From positions 1 to 64,000 of the forward strand of contig USPC01000002.1 of assembly GCA_900556605.1 (NCBI GenBank): a DNA stretch of 64,000 nucleotides, in the 5' to 3' direction. This document shows positions 51,852 to 60,292 of the stretch, piece by piece; within the stretch, counting starts at the first letter, position 1; every line of letters starts with the position of its first letter. The stretch is from an uncultured Collinsella sp. GTDB lineage: Bacteria; Actinomycetota; Coriobacteriia; Coriobacteriales; Coriobacteriaceae. A model generated the notes under the pieces. The model saw only the letters and a program-made list of their open reading frames with translations. It had not been told where the DNA came from and made no database searches. The translations under genes and the position numbers were made by a program.

Positions 51852-52768
51852 TCTTTGACCTGTATGGTGCCGTCGACTCCTTCATTGCCTACATTGCACG
51901 CGTCGAAGGACTCGCCCCCAATACGGTAACCGCCTACGCCTCGCGCCTCGAGCGCTTCGCCGCGTGGTGCGACCGCGAGGGCATCGACGCTCGCGTCGCC
52001 GACGTACGGACCGTTCGCTCCTATTTGGCCGAGCTGTCGCGTGGCCAGGTGGCGGCTCGGACCCTTGCGGCACACCTGTCTGCTATTCGCTCGCTCTATC
52101 GGTGGATGGCTGCCGAGGGAATCGTTGAGGGCGATGCGGTCTCGGCGATATCCTCGCCCAAGCTGCCGCGCGATCTTCCCGGTGTGCTGACGACTCGGCA
52201 AGTCGAGTCGTTGCTCAAGACCCCCGACACCTCGACGCCTGCGGGGCTGCGTGATGCGGCGATGCTCGAGCTGCTCTATGCCTCCGGCGCGCGAATCTCG
52301 GAGCTCGCGTCGCTCAACGTGGAGTCTATTGGTTGGTCCGAGCGAACGCTGCGACTTTGGGGCAAGGGGAGCAAGGAGCGTATCGTGCCCCTCTATCGGC
52401 GCGCTCTCGAGGCGACTCGCCGCTATATTGAGGAGGGGAGGCCACATCTCCTTGTGCAGGCAAAGCGTGTCGATAGTGCGAACGGCGTGCATCCGCTGTT
52501 TATCTCGGCGCGCGGAAACCGCATGAGTGCCGCCATGCTCAGGAGGCGGTTCCATATGCTTGCGGCACTTGCCGGCATTCCTGCCGACATCGCCCCGCAT
52601 GCGATGCGTCACACCTTTGCGACCGACCTGCTCGAGGGCGGCGCTGATCTGCGCTCGGTTCAGGAGCTGCTGGGGCATGCGAGCTTGTCCACGACGCAGA
52701 TTTATACGCACCTCACGCCCGACCGACTCAAGCGCGCCGTGAGACAGGCACACCCCCGCGGCGAGTAG
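51848..52768 (+). CDS. xerC: XerC/XerD-type tyrosine recombinase with noncanonical start codon
   Basis: It probably resolves chromosome dimers at dif. The catalytic domain is complete: Arg in ASGARISELASL, Lys in GKGSKERIVPL, HAMRHTFA, the LLGHASLSTTQIYTH His and the Tyr nucleophile. The N-terminal SAM-like core-binding domain (FDLYGAVDSFIAYIARVEG, LAPNTVTAYASRLERF) is intact, but its frame has no ATG, GTG or TTG before 52025. A strong GGAGG (51834-51838) lies 6 bases before ATC 51845 and 9 before ATA 51848, and starting at either gives a normal length of about 306. ATA 51848 is given here; ATC is equally possible. A start at TTG 52025 would remove the first third. Confidence 0.82.
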   Translation: MVFDLYGAVDSFIAYIARVEGLAPNTVTAYASRLERFAAWCDREGIDARVADVRTVRSYLAELSRGQVAARTLAAHLSAIRSLYRWMAAEGIVEGDAVSAISSPKLPRDLPGVLTTRQVESLLKTPDTSTPAGLRDAAMLELLYASGARISELASLNVESIGWSERTLRLWGKGSKERIVPLYRRALEATRRYIEEGRPHLLVQAKRVDSANGVHPLFISARGNRMSAAMLRRRFHMLAALAGIPADIAPHAMRHTFATDLLEGGADLRSVQELLGHASLSTTQIYTHLTPDRLKRAVRQAHPRGE

Positions 52769-52816
52769 CAGAAGAGCCCCCCGCGCCGCACCGAGGTGTG
52801 TGGTTTTGATTGCGGG

Positions 52817-52845
52817 TTGGCAGGAAGAGGCAATCCTGCTATCAT
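52817..52845 (+). promoter_or_regulatory. Promoter of rpsB-tsf
   Basis: TTGGCA (52817-52822), exactly 17 bases, then TATCAT (52840-52845). Confidence 0.75.
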
Positions 52846-52986
52846 TCATCAGGTTGCTTCACGGCAACAGGTTTTTATCACGCACGCGCGGCTACTTCAT
52901 ACCGTGGTGCCCGGGCTTTGGTAGCACATGTTCGGGTTGGTTTTGGAGGATGACCCCGCGCGGAGGCAAACCACAGGAGGTTTAAC
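52846..52986 (+). promoter_or_regulatory. Long rpsB leader with small hairpin
   Basis: The roughly 130-base 5' untranslated region holds GTTGC/GCAAC (52853-52868) followed by TTTTT (52872-52876), a weak terminator-like element, and ends in AGGAGG before the ATG. Ribosomal protein S2 is autoregulated through its leader in other bacteria. No known motif was recognised here. Confidence 0.4.
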
Positions 52987-53715
52987 ATGGCTACCAAGAT
53001 TAATATCCGCACCCTGCTCGAGGCCGGCTGCCACTTCGGTCACCAGACCCGTCGCTGGAACCCCAAGATGAAGCCGTTCATCTTCGGTGAGCGCAACGGC
53101 ATCTACATCCTCGACCTCAAGCAGACCATCCTTGACGCCGACCAGGCCTACACCTTCGTCAAGAACGTCGCCAAGGGCGGCAACGTTCTGTTCGTCGGTA
53201 CCAAGAAGCAGGCTCAGGAGGCCGTCAAGAACGCCGCTGAGCGCGCCAACATGCCTTACATCAACCAGCGTTGGCTCGGCGGTATGCTGACCAACTTCGT
53301 CACCATCCGCTCCCGCATCAACCGCATGGAGGAGCTCGAGGCCATGGTCGAGGACGGCCGCATGGCAGTGCTGCCCAAGAAGGAGCAGGCTGTGCTCGGT
53401 AAGGAGCTCGCTAAGCTCCAGACCAACCTCGGTGGCGCCCGCGACATGAAGGGTCTGCCCCAGGCTCTCTTCGTCATCGACACCAAGCGCGAGGAGAACG
53501 CCATCAAGGAGGCCCAGCGCCTGAACATCCCCGTCGTCGCTCTGATCGACACCAACTCCGATCCCGACGAGGTCGAGTACGGCATCCCCTGCAACGATGA
53601 CGCCATCTCCGCTGTCACCCTTATGTGCGAGCTCATGGCCGACGCCTGCCTCGCTGGCTCCGGCAAGGAGCAGGTCTCCGAGGCCGAGATGGCCGCCGAG
53701 CCCAAGGCCGAGTAA
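52987..53715 (+). CDS. rpsB: 30S ribosomal protein uS2
   Basis: This 242-residue small-subunit protein is needed for S1 binding where S1 exists. [31 protein letters not shown] and [13 protein letters not shown] are conserved. An acidic C-terminal tail is present. AGGAGG precedes ATG. tsf follows 45 bases later. Confidence 0.98.
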   Translation: MATKINIRTLLEAGCHFGHQTRRWNPKMKPFIFGERNGIYILDLKQTILDADQAYTFVKNVAKGGNVLFVGTKKQAQEAVKNAAERANMPYINQRWLGGMLTNFVTIRSRINRMEELEAMVEDGRMAVLPKKEQAVLGKELAKLQTNLGGARDMKGLPQALFVIDTKREENAIKEAQRLNIPVVALIDTNSDPDEVEYGIPCNDDAISAVTLMCELMADACLAGSGKEQVSEAEMAAEPKAE

Positions 53716-53760
53716 ATCAGTCCTATTTAAGTCTTTTTCATCTCTTTGAAAGGAACCACA

Positions 53761-54630
53761 ATGGCCCAGATTACTGCCGCTATGGTCAAGCAGCTCCGCG
53801 AGATGACCGACTCCCCGATGATGGAGTGCAAGAAGGCTCTCGTCGAGGCTGACGGCGACATGGACGTCGCTGTTGACGTTCTGCGCAAGAACGGCCTCGC
53901 CAAGGCTGCCAAGAAGGCTGGCCGTGAGACCAACGAGGGCGCTGTCGCCGCGTTCGTCTCCGAGGACGGCAAGTCCGGCGCTCTGCTCGAGCTCTCCTGC
54001 GAGACCGACTTCGTCGGCTCCAACGCCAAGTTCACCGGCTTTGCTTCTAAGGTCGCCGAGGTTGTCGCTACCACCGAGCCGGCCGATGTCGATGCTCTGC
54101 TCGAGAAGCCGATGGGCGAGGAGACCGTTTCCTCTGAGCTCACCGAGATGATTCACATCATGGGCGAGAACATGAAGATCGCTCGTTTCTCCGCCCGCAA
54201 GGTCGAGAACGGCGCTCTCGCTTCTTACATCCACATGGGTGGTAAGATCGGCGTCCTCGTCGAGTTCGCTTTCGAGAAGGCCGAGACCGCTCAGGCTGAG
54301 TCCTTCAAGACCTTCGCTCACGATGTTGCCCTTCAGGTTGCCGCCGTCGCCCCGATCTGCGCTACCCGCGATCAGGTTCCGGTCGAGACCGTCGAGCATG
54401 AGAAGGAGATCTACATGGCTCAGGCTGCCGAGTCCGGCAAGCCCGAGGCCATTCAGGAGAAGATGGCTGTTGGCCGTCTGGAGAAGTTCTACAAGCAGTC
54501 CGTGCTCACCGAGCAGGAGTTCATCAAGGACAGCTCCCTCACCATCAAGAAGTACGCTGAGCAGGTCTCCAAGGAGCTCAGCGATACCATTACCGTCGTT
54601 GCCTTCGACCGTCTGGTCCGTGGCGAGTAA
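53761..54630 (+). CDS. tsf: Elongation factor Ts
   Basis: This nucleotide exchange factor of EF-Tu is 289 residues from ATG 53761 (GAAAGGA upstream). The N-terminal UBA-like domain has VKQLREMTDSPMMECKKAL; core TDFVGSNAKF follows. An upstream in-frame TTG/ATG at 53746 lacks support. It ends before a strong terminator. Confidence 0.97.
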   Translation: MAQITAAMVKQLREMTDSPMMECKKALVEADGDMDVAVDVLRKNGLAKAAKKAGRETNEGAVAAFVSEDGKSGALLELSCETDFVGSNAKFTGFASKVAEVVATTEPADVDALLEKPMGEETVSSELTEMIHIMGENMKIARFSARKVENGALASYIHMGGKIGVLVEFAFEKAETAQAESFKTFAHDVALQVAAVAPICATRDQVPVETVEHEKEIYMAQAAESGKPEAIQEKMAVGRLEKFYKQSVLTEQEFIKDSSLTIKKYAEQVSKELSDTITVVAFDRLVRGE

Positions 54631-54654
54631 ATAAGCTCTTGTAGCTGGTAATGA

Positions 54655-54688
54655 GCAGGCTGTGGGTTTTACTCACAGCCTGCTTTTT
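54655..54688 (+). terminator. Intrinsic terminator after tsf
   Basis: A perfect 10-bp stem GCAGGCTGTG/CACAGCCTGC is followed by TTTTT (54684-54688). Confidence 0.95.
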
Positions 54689-54747
54689 CATGGCTCTTAT
54701 CAGAGCCTTTGCTATCATATTGAGAGTCTAATTAAAGGAGGATCGCT

Positions 54748-55470
54748 TTGTCCGACATCCGATATAAACGCGTGCTTCTGAAGCTTTCCGGCGAAGCACT
54801 GATGGGCGACGGCCAATATGGTATCGACCCCAAGATTACCGACCATCTTGCCAAGCAGGTCAAGGAGCTGCTCGCCGTTGGCCATGAGGTCGGCGTTGTT
54901 GTCGGCGGCGGCAACATTTTCCGCGGCATGGCCGGCGCTGCTGGTGGCATGGAGCGCGCCCAGGCCGACTACATGGGCATGCTGGCAACCGTTATGAACG
55001 CGCTTGCCCTGCAGGATGCCTTTGAGCACAACGATGTTCCCTGCCGCGTGATGAGCGCTATCCAGATGAACGAGATCTGCGAGCCCTATATTCGCCGTCG
55101 CGCCATCAACCACCTTTCCAAGGGTAATGTCGTTATTTTTGCCGCCGGTTCGGGCAATCCGTACTTTACGACCGACACCGCCGCGGCTCTTCGTGCCTGC
55201 GAGATCGGTGCCGAGATTCTGATTAAGGCCACCAAGGTTGACGGCATCTACGACAAGGACCCTGTCAAGTGTTCCGATGCCGTCCGTTTTGACAAGATTA
55301 CCTATCACGAGGTTCTCGTCCGCGGTCTGCAGGTTATGGATTCCACGGCCACGGCGCTGTGCCAGGATAACCGTATGCCGATTTTGGTCCTCAACATCGA
55401 TGGCGAGGACACCGTCAAACGCGCGCTTTCGGGTGAGCCCGTCGGCACGCTCGTCTATCAGGAGGATTAA
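54748..55470 (+). CDS. pyrH: UMP kinase
   Basis: It phosphorylates UMP to UDP. The 240-residue hexameric amino-acid-kinase fold protein starts at TTG 54748, with AAAGGAGG upstream. [21 protein letters not shown] and [15 protein letters not shown] are family motifs. It heads a long operon to proS. A TATCAT (54713-54718) upstream may be its -10. Confidence 0.96.
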   Translation: MSDIRYKRVLLKLSGEALMGDGQYGIDPKITDHLAKQVKELLAVGHEVGVVVGGGNIFRGMAGAAGGMERAQADYMGMLATVMNALALQDAFEHNDVPCRVMSAIQMNEICEPYIRRRAINHLSKGNVVIFAAGSGNPYFTTDTAAALRACEIGAEILIKATKVDGIYDKDPVKCSDAVRFDKITYHEVLVRGLQVMDSTATALCQDNRMPILVLNIDGEDTVKRALSGEPVGTLVYQED

Positions 55471-55472
55471 GC

Positions 55473-56009
55473 ATGGCAGAGAACATCACCGCCCACATGG
55501 ACAAGTCGCTCGAGTCCCTCAAGCACAACTTCTCCAAGGTTCGCACGGGTCGCGCCAACGCTAACATTCTGTCCGACATTTCGGTCGATTACTACGGTGT
55601 TCCCACGCCGGTTACCCAGGTTGCCGCCGTTAAGACCCCCGAGGCTCACATGCTGCTTATCGAGCCCTGGGACAAGGCGCTCGTCAACGCAATCGTGAAG
55701 GCTATCAGCGCTTCCGATCTGGGCATTACTCCCAACTCTGACGGTACCGTCGTGCGCCTGCCGTTCCCGGCTCCCACCGAGGAGCGTCGTCGCGAGCTCG
55801 TCAAGGAGTGTCGCGAGTATGCCGAGCAGGCCAAGGTCTCCATTCGCAACATCCGTCGCGACTTTAACAACAAGCTCGAGCGCGACGAAGAGCTTACCGA
55901 GGACGATGTCCGTCGCGAGCAGGCCAAGGTCCAGAAGTATACCGATGAGTATGTTGCCAAGGTTGAGGAGCTTCTGAAGGAAAAAGAAGCCGAGGTCATG
56001 GAGATCTAA
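55473..56009 (+). CDS. frr: Ribosome recycling factor
   Basis: With EF-G it splits post-termination ribosomes. It is 178 residues, slightly shorter than the common 185. KVRTGRANANIL, VTQVAAVKTPE and PFPAPTEERRRELVK are conserved, and the long three-helix bundle is complete. It starts 2 bases after pyrH. Confidence 0.97.
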   Translation: MAENITAHMDKSLESLKHNFSKVRTGRANANILSDISVDYYGVPTPVTQVAAVKTPEAHMLLIEPWDKALVNAIVKAISASDLGITPNSDGTVVRLPFPAPTEERRRELVKECREYAEQAKVSIRNIRRDFNNKLERDEELTEDDVRREQAKVQKYTDEYVAKVEELLKEKEAEVMEI

Positions 56010-56010
56010 G

Positions 56011-56805
56011 GTGCAATACGACGAGCATAAACTGGTCGAGTACTTTGCCGACGCCCCTGCGGGCGTCGGTTTTTCCGACCTTGACCTCAATAACATTCCG
56101 CACCATATCTCGTGCATCATGGACGGCAACGGTCGTTGGGCCACGTCGCGCGGTCTTGCACGCACCGAGGGCCACAAGGCGGGTATCGTCTCGCTGCGCG
56201 AGATCATTACCGCCTGCGTGCGCCTGGGCGTCGACGTGCTTTCGGCCTATGCGTTTTCTACCGAAAACTGGAACCGCCCGCAGCATGAGGTCAACGTCTT
56301 GATGCACCTGTTTGCCAAGACGTTCATCGACGAGTTGCCGCTTCTGAAGCGCGAAAACGTGCGCGTTGTCTTTTTGGGTGATATTTCCGCGCTGCCCAAG
56401 AAGACCCGCGACGTTTTTGAACGCGGTCTTGCCGAGTGCGCCGATCACACCGGTATGACGCTGGCGCTTGCTGTCAACTACGGCGCGCGTGCCGAGATTA
56501 CCCGCGCTGTCCGTCAGATCGCGCTCGACGTTGCCGCCGGTAAGATTGATCCTGCCGCAATTGATGACGACATGGTGGCTTCTCACCTTTATACCGCCGG
56601 TCTTCCCGATCCTGAGCTTGTGATTCGCACCTCTGGTGAGCTGCGCCTTTCGAACTATCTACTGTGGCAGGTAGCTTATTCCGAGTTCTACGTCACCGAT
56701 ACCTATTGGCCCGACTTTGATCGTTGGGGCCTTGTCGACGCCATTTTGGCCTATCAGGGCCGTGACCGTAGGTTTGGTGGTCTGAGCAAGACCGAGGAGG
56801 CTTAA
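56011..56805 (+). CDS. uppS: Isoprenyl (undecaprenyl) diphosphate synthase
   Basis: This cis-prenyltransferase makes the lipid carrier for peptidoglycan and other envelope polymers. The 264-residue protein starts at GTG 56011, one base after the frr stop. IMDGNGRWATSRG holds the catalytic Asp. AYAFSTENWNRP and RTSGELRLSNYLLWQVAYSE are signatures. It is upstream of cdsA, as usual. Confidence 0.96.
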   Translation: MQYDEHKLVEYFADAPAGVGFSDLDLNNIPHHISCIMDGNGRWATSRGLARTEGHKAGIVSLREIITACVRLGVDVLSAYAFSTENWNRPQHEVNVLMHLFAKTFIDELPLLKRENVRVVFLGDISALPKKTRDVFERGLAECADHTGMTLALAVNYGARAEITRAVRQIALDVAAGKIDPAAIDDDMVASHLYTAGLPDPELVIRTSGELRLSNYLLWQVAYSEFYVTDTYWPDFDRWGLVDAILAYQGRDRRFGGLSKTEEA

Positions 56806-56807
56806 TC

Positions 56808-57707
56808 GTGTCCGATCGTCCCAAGGCAATTGCTCCCAAGACATCTGAGCGCAAGGCTGTCGCTGCGGGAGCGCCCGCAGCGAAGAATGGCACCGGTTCG
56901 TGGCTTGCCGGCTTTATCACCCGTGCCGCCGCCGGTATCGTCTATGCCGTTGTCTTTATCCTGTGCCTGGTTTTGGGTATTGTGCCCACGGCCATCTTTG
57001 TTTCTGTCATGAGCGGCCTGTGCTGCTTTGAGTATTTCCGCATGACGAAGCTCGATGGCAAGGTGGCCAACAAGCGCCTGGGTATCGCTGCCGCCGTGCT
57101 CTTTCCGCTCTCGGCGCTGGGCGACTCGCTGCTGTTGAATGCGCTGCTTTTTGCATTGATGCTTGCGGTGGGCATTTGGTATGTCTGTTCGTCGCGTACC
57201 CGCATATCCGATGTGGCTGTGACACTCATGGGTCCCATCTACACCGGTTTTATGCTGTCGGCCATCGTGCTGCTGCGCGATGCCGTGCCCGGTTTTGCCG
57301 GCGCCCTGCTTTCGGTGGGTGTTTGCGCGTCTCTCTGGGTCTCCGATTCGTTTGCCTACATCGTGGGCAGCCGTATCGGCAAGCACAAGATGGTCCCCAA
57401 GATCTCTCCCAAAAAGAGCTGGGAGGGCTTTGTCGGCGGCATCTTGGGCTCGGTTCTTATCTGGCTTATTTTGTGGGCGACGCATTTCTATAAGCTGAGC
57501 TTGCCCTATGCGCTGCTTTGCGGCGTGGTTGTGTCCATCTTGGGCGTTATCGGTGACCTCATCGAGTCACGCATCAAGCGTGGCGTGGGCGTCAAGGATT
57601 CTGGCAACCTTATTCCGGGCCATGGCGGCATGCTCGATCGAAGTGACTCGCTTATCTTTGGCTGCATTACCGCGCAGCTGCTTTTGATGATCGGAGGCGT
57701 GCTGTAA
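56808..57707 (+). CDS. cdsA: Phosphatidate cytidylyltransferase
   Basis: It makes CDP-diacylglycerol, the phospholipid branch point. The 299-residue polytopic membrane protein starts at GTG 56808 and has about eight helices and a 40-residue cytoplasmic N-terminus. The signature near the C-terminus reads KDSGNLIPGHGGMLDRSDS. Its stop overlaps the dxr ATG by one base. Confidence 0.94.
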   Translation: MSDRPKAIAPKTSERKAVAAGAPAAKNGTGSWLAGFITRAAAGIVYAVVFILCLVLGIVPTAIFVSVMSGLCCFEYFRMTKLDGKVANKRLGIAAAVLFPLSALGDSLLLNALLFALMLAVGIWYVCSSRTRISDVAVTLMGPIYTGFMLSAIVLLRDAVPGFAGALLSVGVCASLWVSDSFAYIVGSRIGKHKMVPKISPKKSWEGFVGGILGSVLIWLILWATHFYKLSLPYALLCGVVVSILGVIGDLIESRIKRGVGVKDSGNLIPGHGGMLDRSDSLIFGCITAQLLLMIGGVL

Positions 57708-58894
57708 TGTCATTCCAGACGACGTATGGCCCCGATGGACGCCTTCGCGTTGCCATTCTGGGCTGTACGGGCTCTATCGGCACGCAGGCACTCGATGTAT
57801 GCCGTCAGCATGCCGATCGACTGCAGGTGACGGCACTGTCCGTTAACTCCAGCACCTCGGAGCTCGTTGCCGCCGCCCGCGAGTTTTCGGTCCCGGCCGT
57901 TGCCGTGGCCGATGTCGCTCATGGCGATGACGCCGTGCTGCAGGAGTTGCCCGAGGGAACGAAGCTCGGCGTTGGCGCGCAGGCGGTTTGCGAGCTCGCG
58001 CGTCGCGACGATGTCGACTGCGTGCTCGTTGCTATTGTGGGCGCCGCCGGTCTCGAGGCGAGCCATGCGGCCTTGACCTCGAATAAGCGCCTTGCCCTTG
58101 CCAACAAGGAGTCCCTCGTCGTCGGTGGCGACTTGCTTATGCCGTTGGCGCAACCGGGCCAGCTTATTCCAGTCGACTCTGAGCACTCCGCCATCTACCA
58201 GTGCTATCTGGGGGAGAACCCACGCGAGGCTCATTGTATTTGGCTCACCTGCTCGGGCGGTCCGTTCTTTGGCCGCACGCGCGACGAGCTCAATCGCGTG
58301 ACACGCGCCGATGCGCTGGCACATCCCACGTGGGCCATGGGCGCTAAGATCACGATTGACTCCGCCACCCTTATGAACAAGGGTCTGGAGCGTATCGAGG
58401 CGATGCATCTGTTCGGTTGCGACCTCGACTTTATCAACGTGGTCGTTCAGCGTCAGTCAAAGATTCATTCTATGGTCGAGTTTGCCGACGGCTCCGTGAT
58501 GGCGCATCTCGGTGCGTCCGATATGCGCATTCCCATCCAGTTTGCTTTTTCGTATCCCGAGCGTTGGGATACTCCGGCGCCTCGAATCGATTTTCGTGAG
58601 TTGGGGCAGCTTACCTTCGATGCGGCCGACATGGAGACGTTCCGTTGCCTTGCGCTGGCCGAGCGTGCCGGCAAGACGGGCGGCACCATGCCGTGCGTGC
58701 TGAATGCCGCCAACGAAGTTGCCGTCGATGCCTTCCTGCACGATGCCTGCACCTTTACCGATATCGATCGCATCGTTGAGTCCTGCATGGATGCGCACGA
58801 TCCGCAGGCGGTTGCATCGTTTGAGCAGCTTCGCGATATCGATACATGGGCTCGCGCCAAGGCCGCCGAGGTGCTCGCTGCAACCCGCTCTTAA
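57707..58894 (+). CDS. dxr: 1-deoxy-D-xylulose 5-phosphate reductoisomerase
   Basis: It makes methylerythritol phosphate, the committed step of the MEP isoprenoid pathway. The 395-residue protein has NADPH-binding LGCTGSIGTQAL, LANKESLVVGG, and PVDSEHSAIYQCL in the active site. The companion MEP enzyme ispG is two genes downstream. Confidence 0.96.
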   Translation: MSFQTTYGPDGRLRVAILGCTGSIGTQALDVCRQHADRLQVTALSVNSSTSELVAAAREFSVPAVAVADVAHGDDAVLQELPEGTKLGVGAQAVCELARRDDVDCVLVAIVGAAGLEASHAALTSNKRLALANKESLVVGGDLLMPLAQPGQLIPVDSEHSAIYQCYLGENPREAHCIWLTCSGGPFFGRTRDELNRVTRADALAHPTWAMGAKITIDSATLMNKGLERIEAMHLFGCDLDFINVVVQRQSKIHSMVEFADGSVMAHLGASDMRIPIQFAFSYPERWDTPAPRIDFRELGQLTFDAADMETFRCLALAERAGKTGGTMPCVLNAANEVAVDAFLHDACTFTDIDRIVESCMDAHDPQAVASFEQLRDIDTWARAKAAEVLAATRS

Positions 58895-58917
58895 TCGTAA
58901 GGATTGCTTTTCGTTTT

Positions 58918-60279
58918 ATGGATACTGTTCTGAGCGTTCTCTCCTCGGTCTTTTGGGGTCTTTTGATGCTATCCGTCCTCGTGTTTCTGCACGAGGGCGG
59001 CCACTTTTTAGCGGCCCGTGCGTGCGGCGTGCGCGTCACCGAGTTTTTCTTGGGCCTACCGTGCCGCTTTGACATTCATCGTACGTCGCGTCGCATCGGT
59101 ACCAAGTTTGGCGTGACGCCGCTGCTGCTGGGTGGCTATGCCGCTATCTGCGGTATGGACCCGACCGATGTCTCGTGCGCCGACCGTGTGCTTGCGGCGA
59201 TCTATCGTCATGGTCGCGTTTCGGTTGCAGACCTTTCCGTCGAGCTGGAGCTGCCCGAGGAGGATGTTCTCGAAGCTTGTGCCTTGCTTTTGGGCTGGGG
59301 TTCCATTGCACCTTGGTACGAGGAAAGGGAGAAGCCTTCACCCAGCTATTATCCGGTTAGGTACCAGACGCTGCCGCGCGATGCTGCAGGATATACCACC
59401 TTTGACGGCCGTAAATTCGATCGAGAGCATGCGACTGCAGAGGGCGACGTGTGGGAGTTGCCGGTCACTGCTTCGGAGTTTCTTGAGCAGGAGCGCTCGC
59501 ATACCTATCTGGGCCAGGGTTTTCTCAAGCGTGCCTTTATGCTGCTCGCGGGCATTCTCGTCAATATCCTGACGGGTTTTTTGCTGCTTATGAGTATCTA
59601 CTCTATCGCCGGCGTATCGGTGCCGGTCGATAGCAATGTGATCGGTCAGGTCGAAGAAGGCTCGATAGCCGCCAAGGCGGGCATCGAGGCCGGCGACACG
59701 ATTCTTAGTGTCGATGGCGTGTCGTGCTCTTCCTGGATGGACGTGTACGATGCGATCGGAGCGGCCGCTGGCAAGGACGATATCGCCATTGAGTATCAGC
59801 ACGACGGCAAGAAATTTACGACCTCGGTCGCGCTCAAGGAGGACGAGCGTTTGGGCGTTTATGCCTCCACGCAAGTGGTCCATTTGGACCCCATTACGTC
59901 GGCGCGGCTGTCGTTCTCCTATGTTCAACAGACTGCTGAGGGCGTGATGCGCCTGCTGCAGCCGCAGCATACGATGGAGATACTCGATCAGTCCTCCTCG
60001 ATTGTGGGCATCAGCGTCATGTCTTCTCAGGCGGCTGCCGCCGGCCCCGCGACATTCTTGACGTTTGCTGCGCTCATCTCGTTTTCGCTGGGCTTTATGA
60101 ACCTGCTGCCTATTCCGCCGCTCGACGGGGGAAAGCTGGTTATCGAGATCATTCAAAAGGTCGCCGGTCGCGAGCTGCCGCTGAAGGTGCAGACGATCGT
60201 CAGCTATGTCGGCATCGTGCTCTTTGCGCTGCTGTTTGTCTATATGCTTCGTTCCGACGTCCTTCGATTTATTTTGTAG
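58918..60279 (+). CDS. rseP: RseP-type site-2 (M50) intramembrane protease with inserted HTH-like domain
   Basis: This membrane-embedded zinc protease is 453 residues from ATG 58918. The zinc motif HEGGH (25-29) lies in helix 1, the PDZ domain covers about 235-320, and the C-terminal LPIPPLDGGK motif is intact. Between the GGYAAICGM loop (about 72-80) and the RAFMLLAGILVN helix lie about 115 residues instead of the usual 30-40. Within that, residues 88-134 look like a three-helix winged-helix fold. HEGGH has Gly where HELGH is common. The long reading from 58846 is not credible. It lies between dxr and ispG, as in other Actinobacteria. Confidence 0.9.
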   Translation: MDTVLSVLSSVFWGLLMLSVLVFLHEGGHFLAARACGVRVTEFFLGLPCRFDIHRTSRRIGTKFGVTPLLLGGYAAICGMDPTDVSCADRVLAAIYRHGRVSVADLSVELELPEEDVLEACALLLGWGSIAPWYEEREKPSPSYYPVRYQTLPRDAAGYTTFDGRKFDREHATAEGDVWELPVTASEFLEQERSHTYLGQGFLKRAFMLLAGILVNILTGFLLLMSIYSIAGVSVPVDSNVIGQVEEGSIAAKAGIEAGDTILSVDGVSCSSWMDVYDAIGAAAGKDDIAIEYQHDGKKFTTSVALKEDERLGVYASTQVVHLDPITSARLSFSYVQQTAEGVMRLLQPQHTMEILDQSSSIVGISVMSSQAAAAGPATFLTFAALISFSLGFMNLLPIPPLDGGKLVIEIIQKVAGRELPLKVQTIVSYVGIVLFALLFVYMLRSDVLRFIL

Positions 60280-60292
60280 GGGAGTGTTTGGA

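Noticed and set aside
52025-52768. XerC/D starting at TTG 52025
   Set aside because: This would delete most of the conserved core-binding domain, which is present and in frame directly upstream.
60206-60292. Upstream start for ispG inside rseP
   Set aside because: The added residues read rseP in another frame, and TTG 60293 has a ribosome site.
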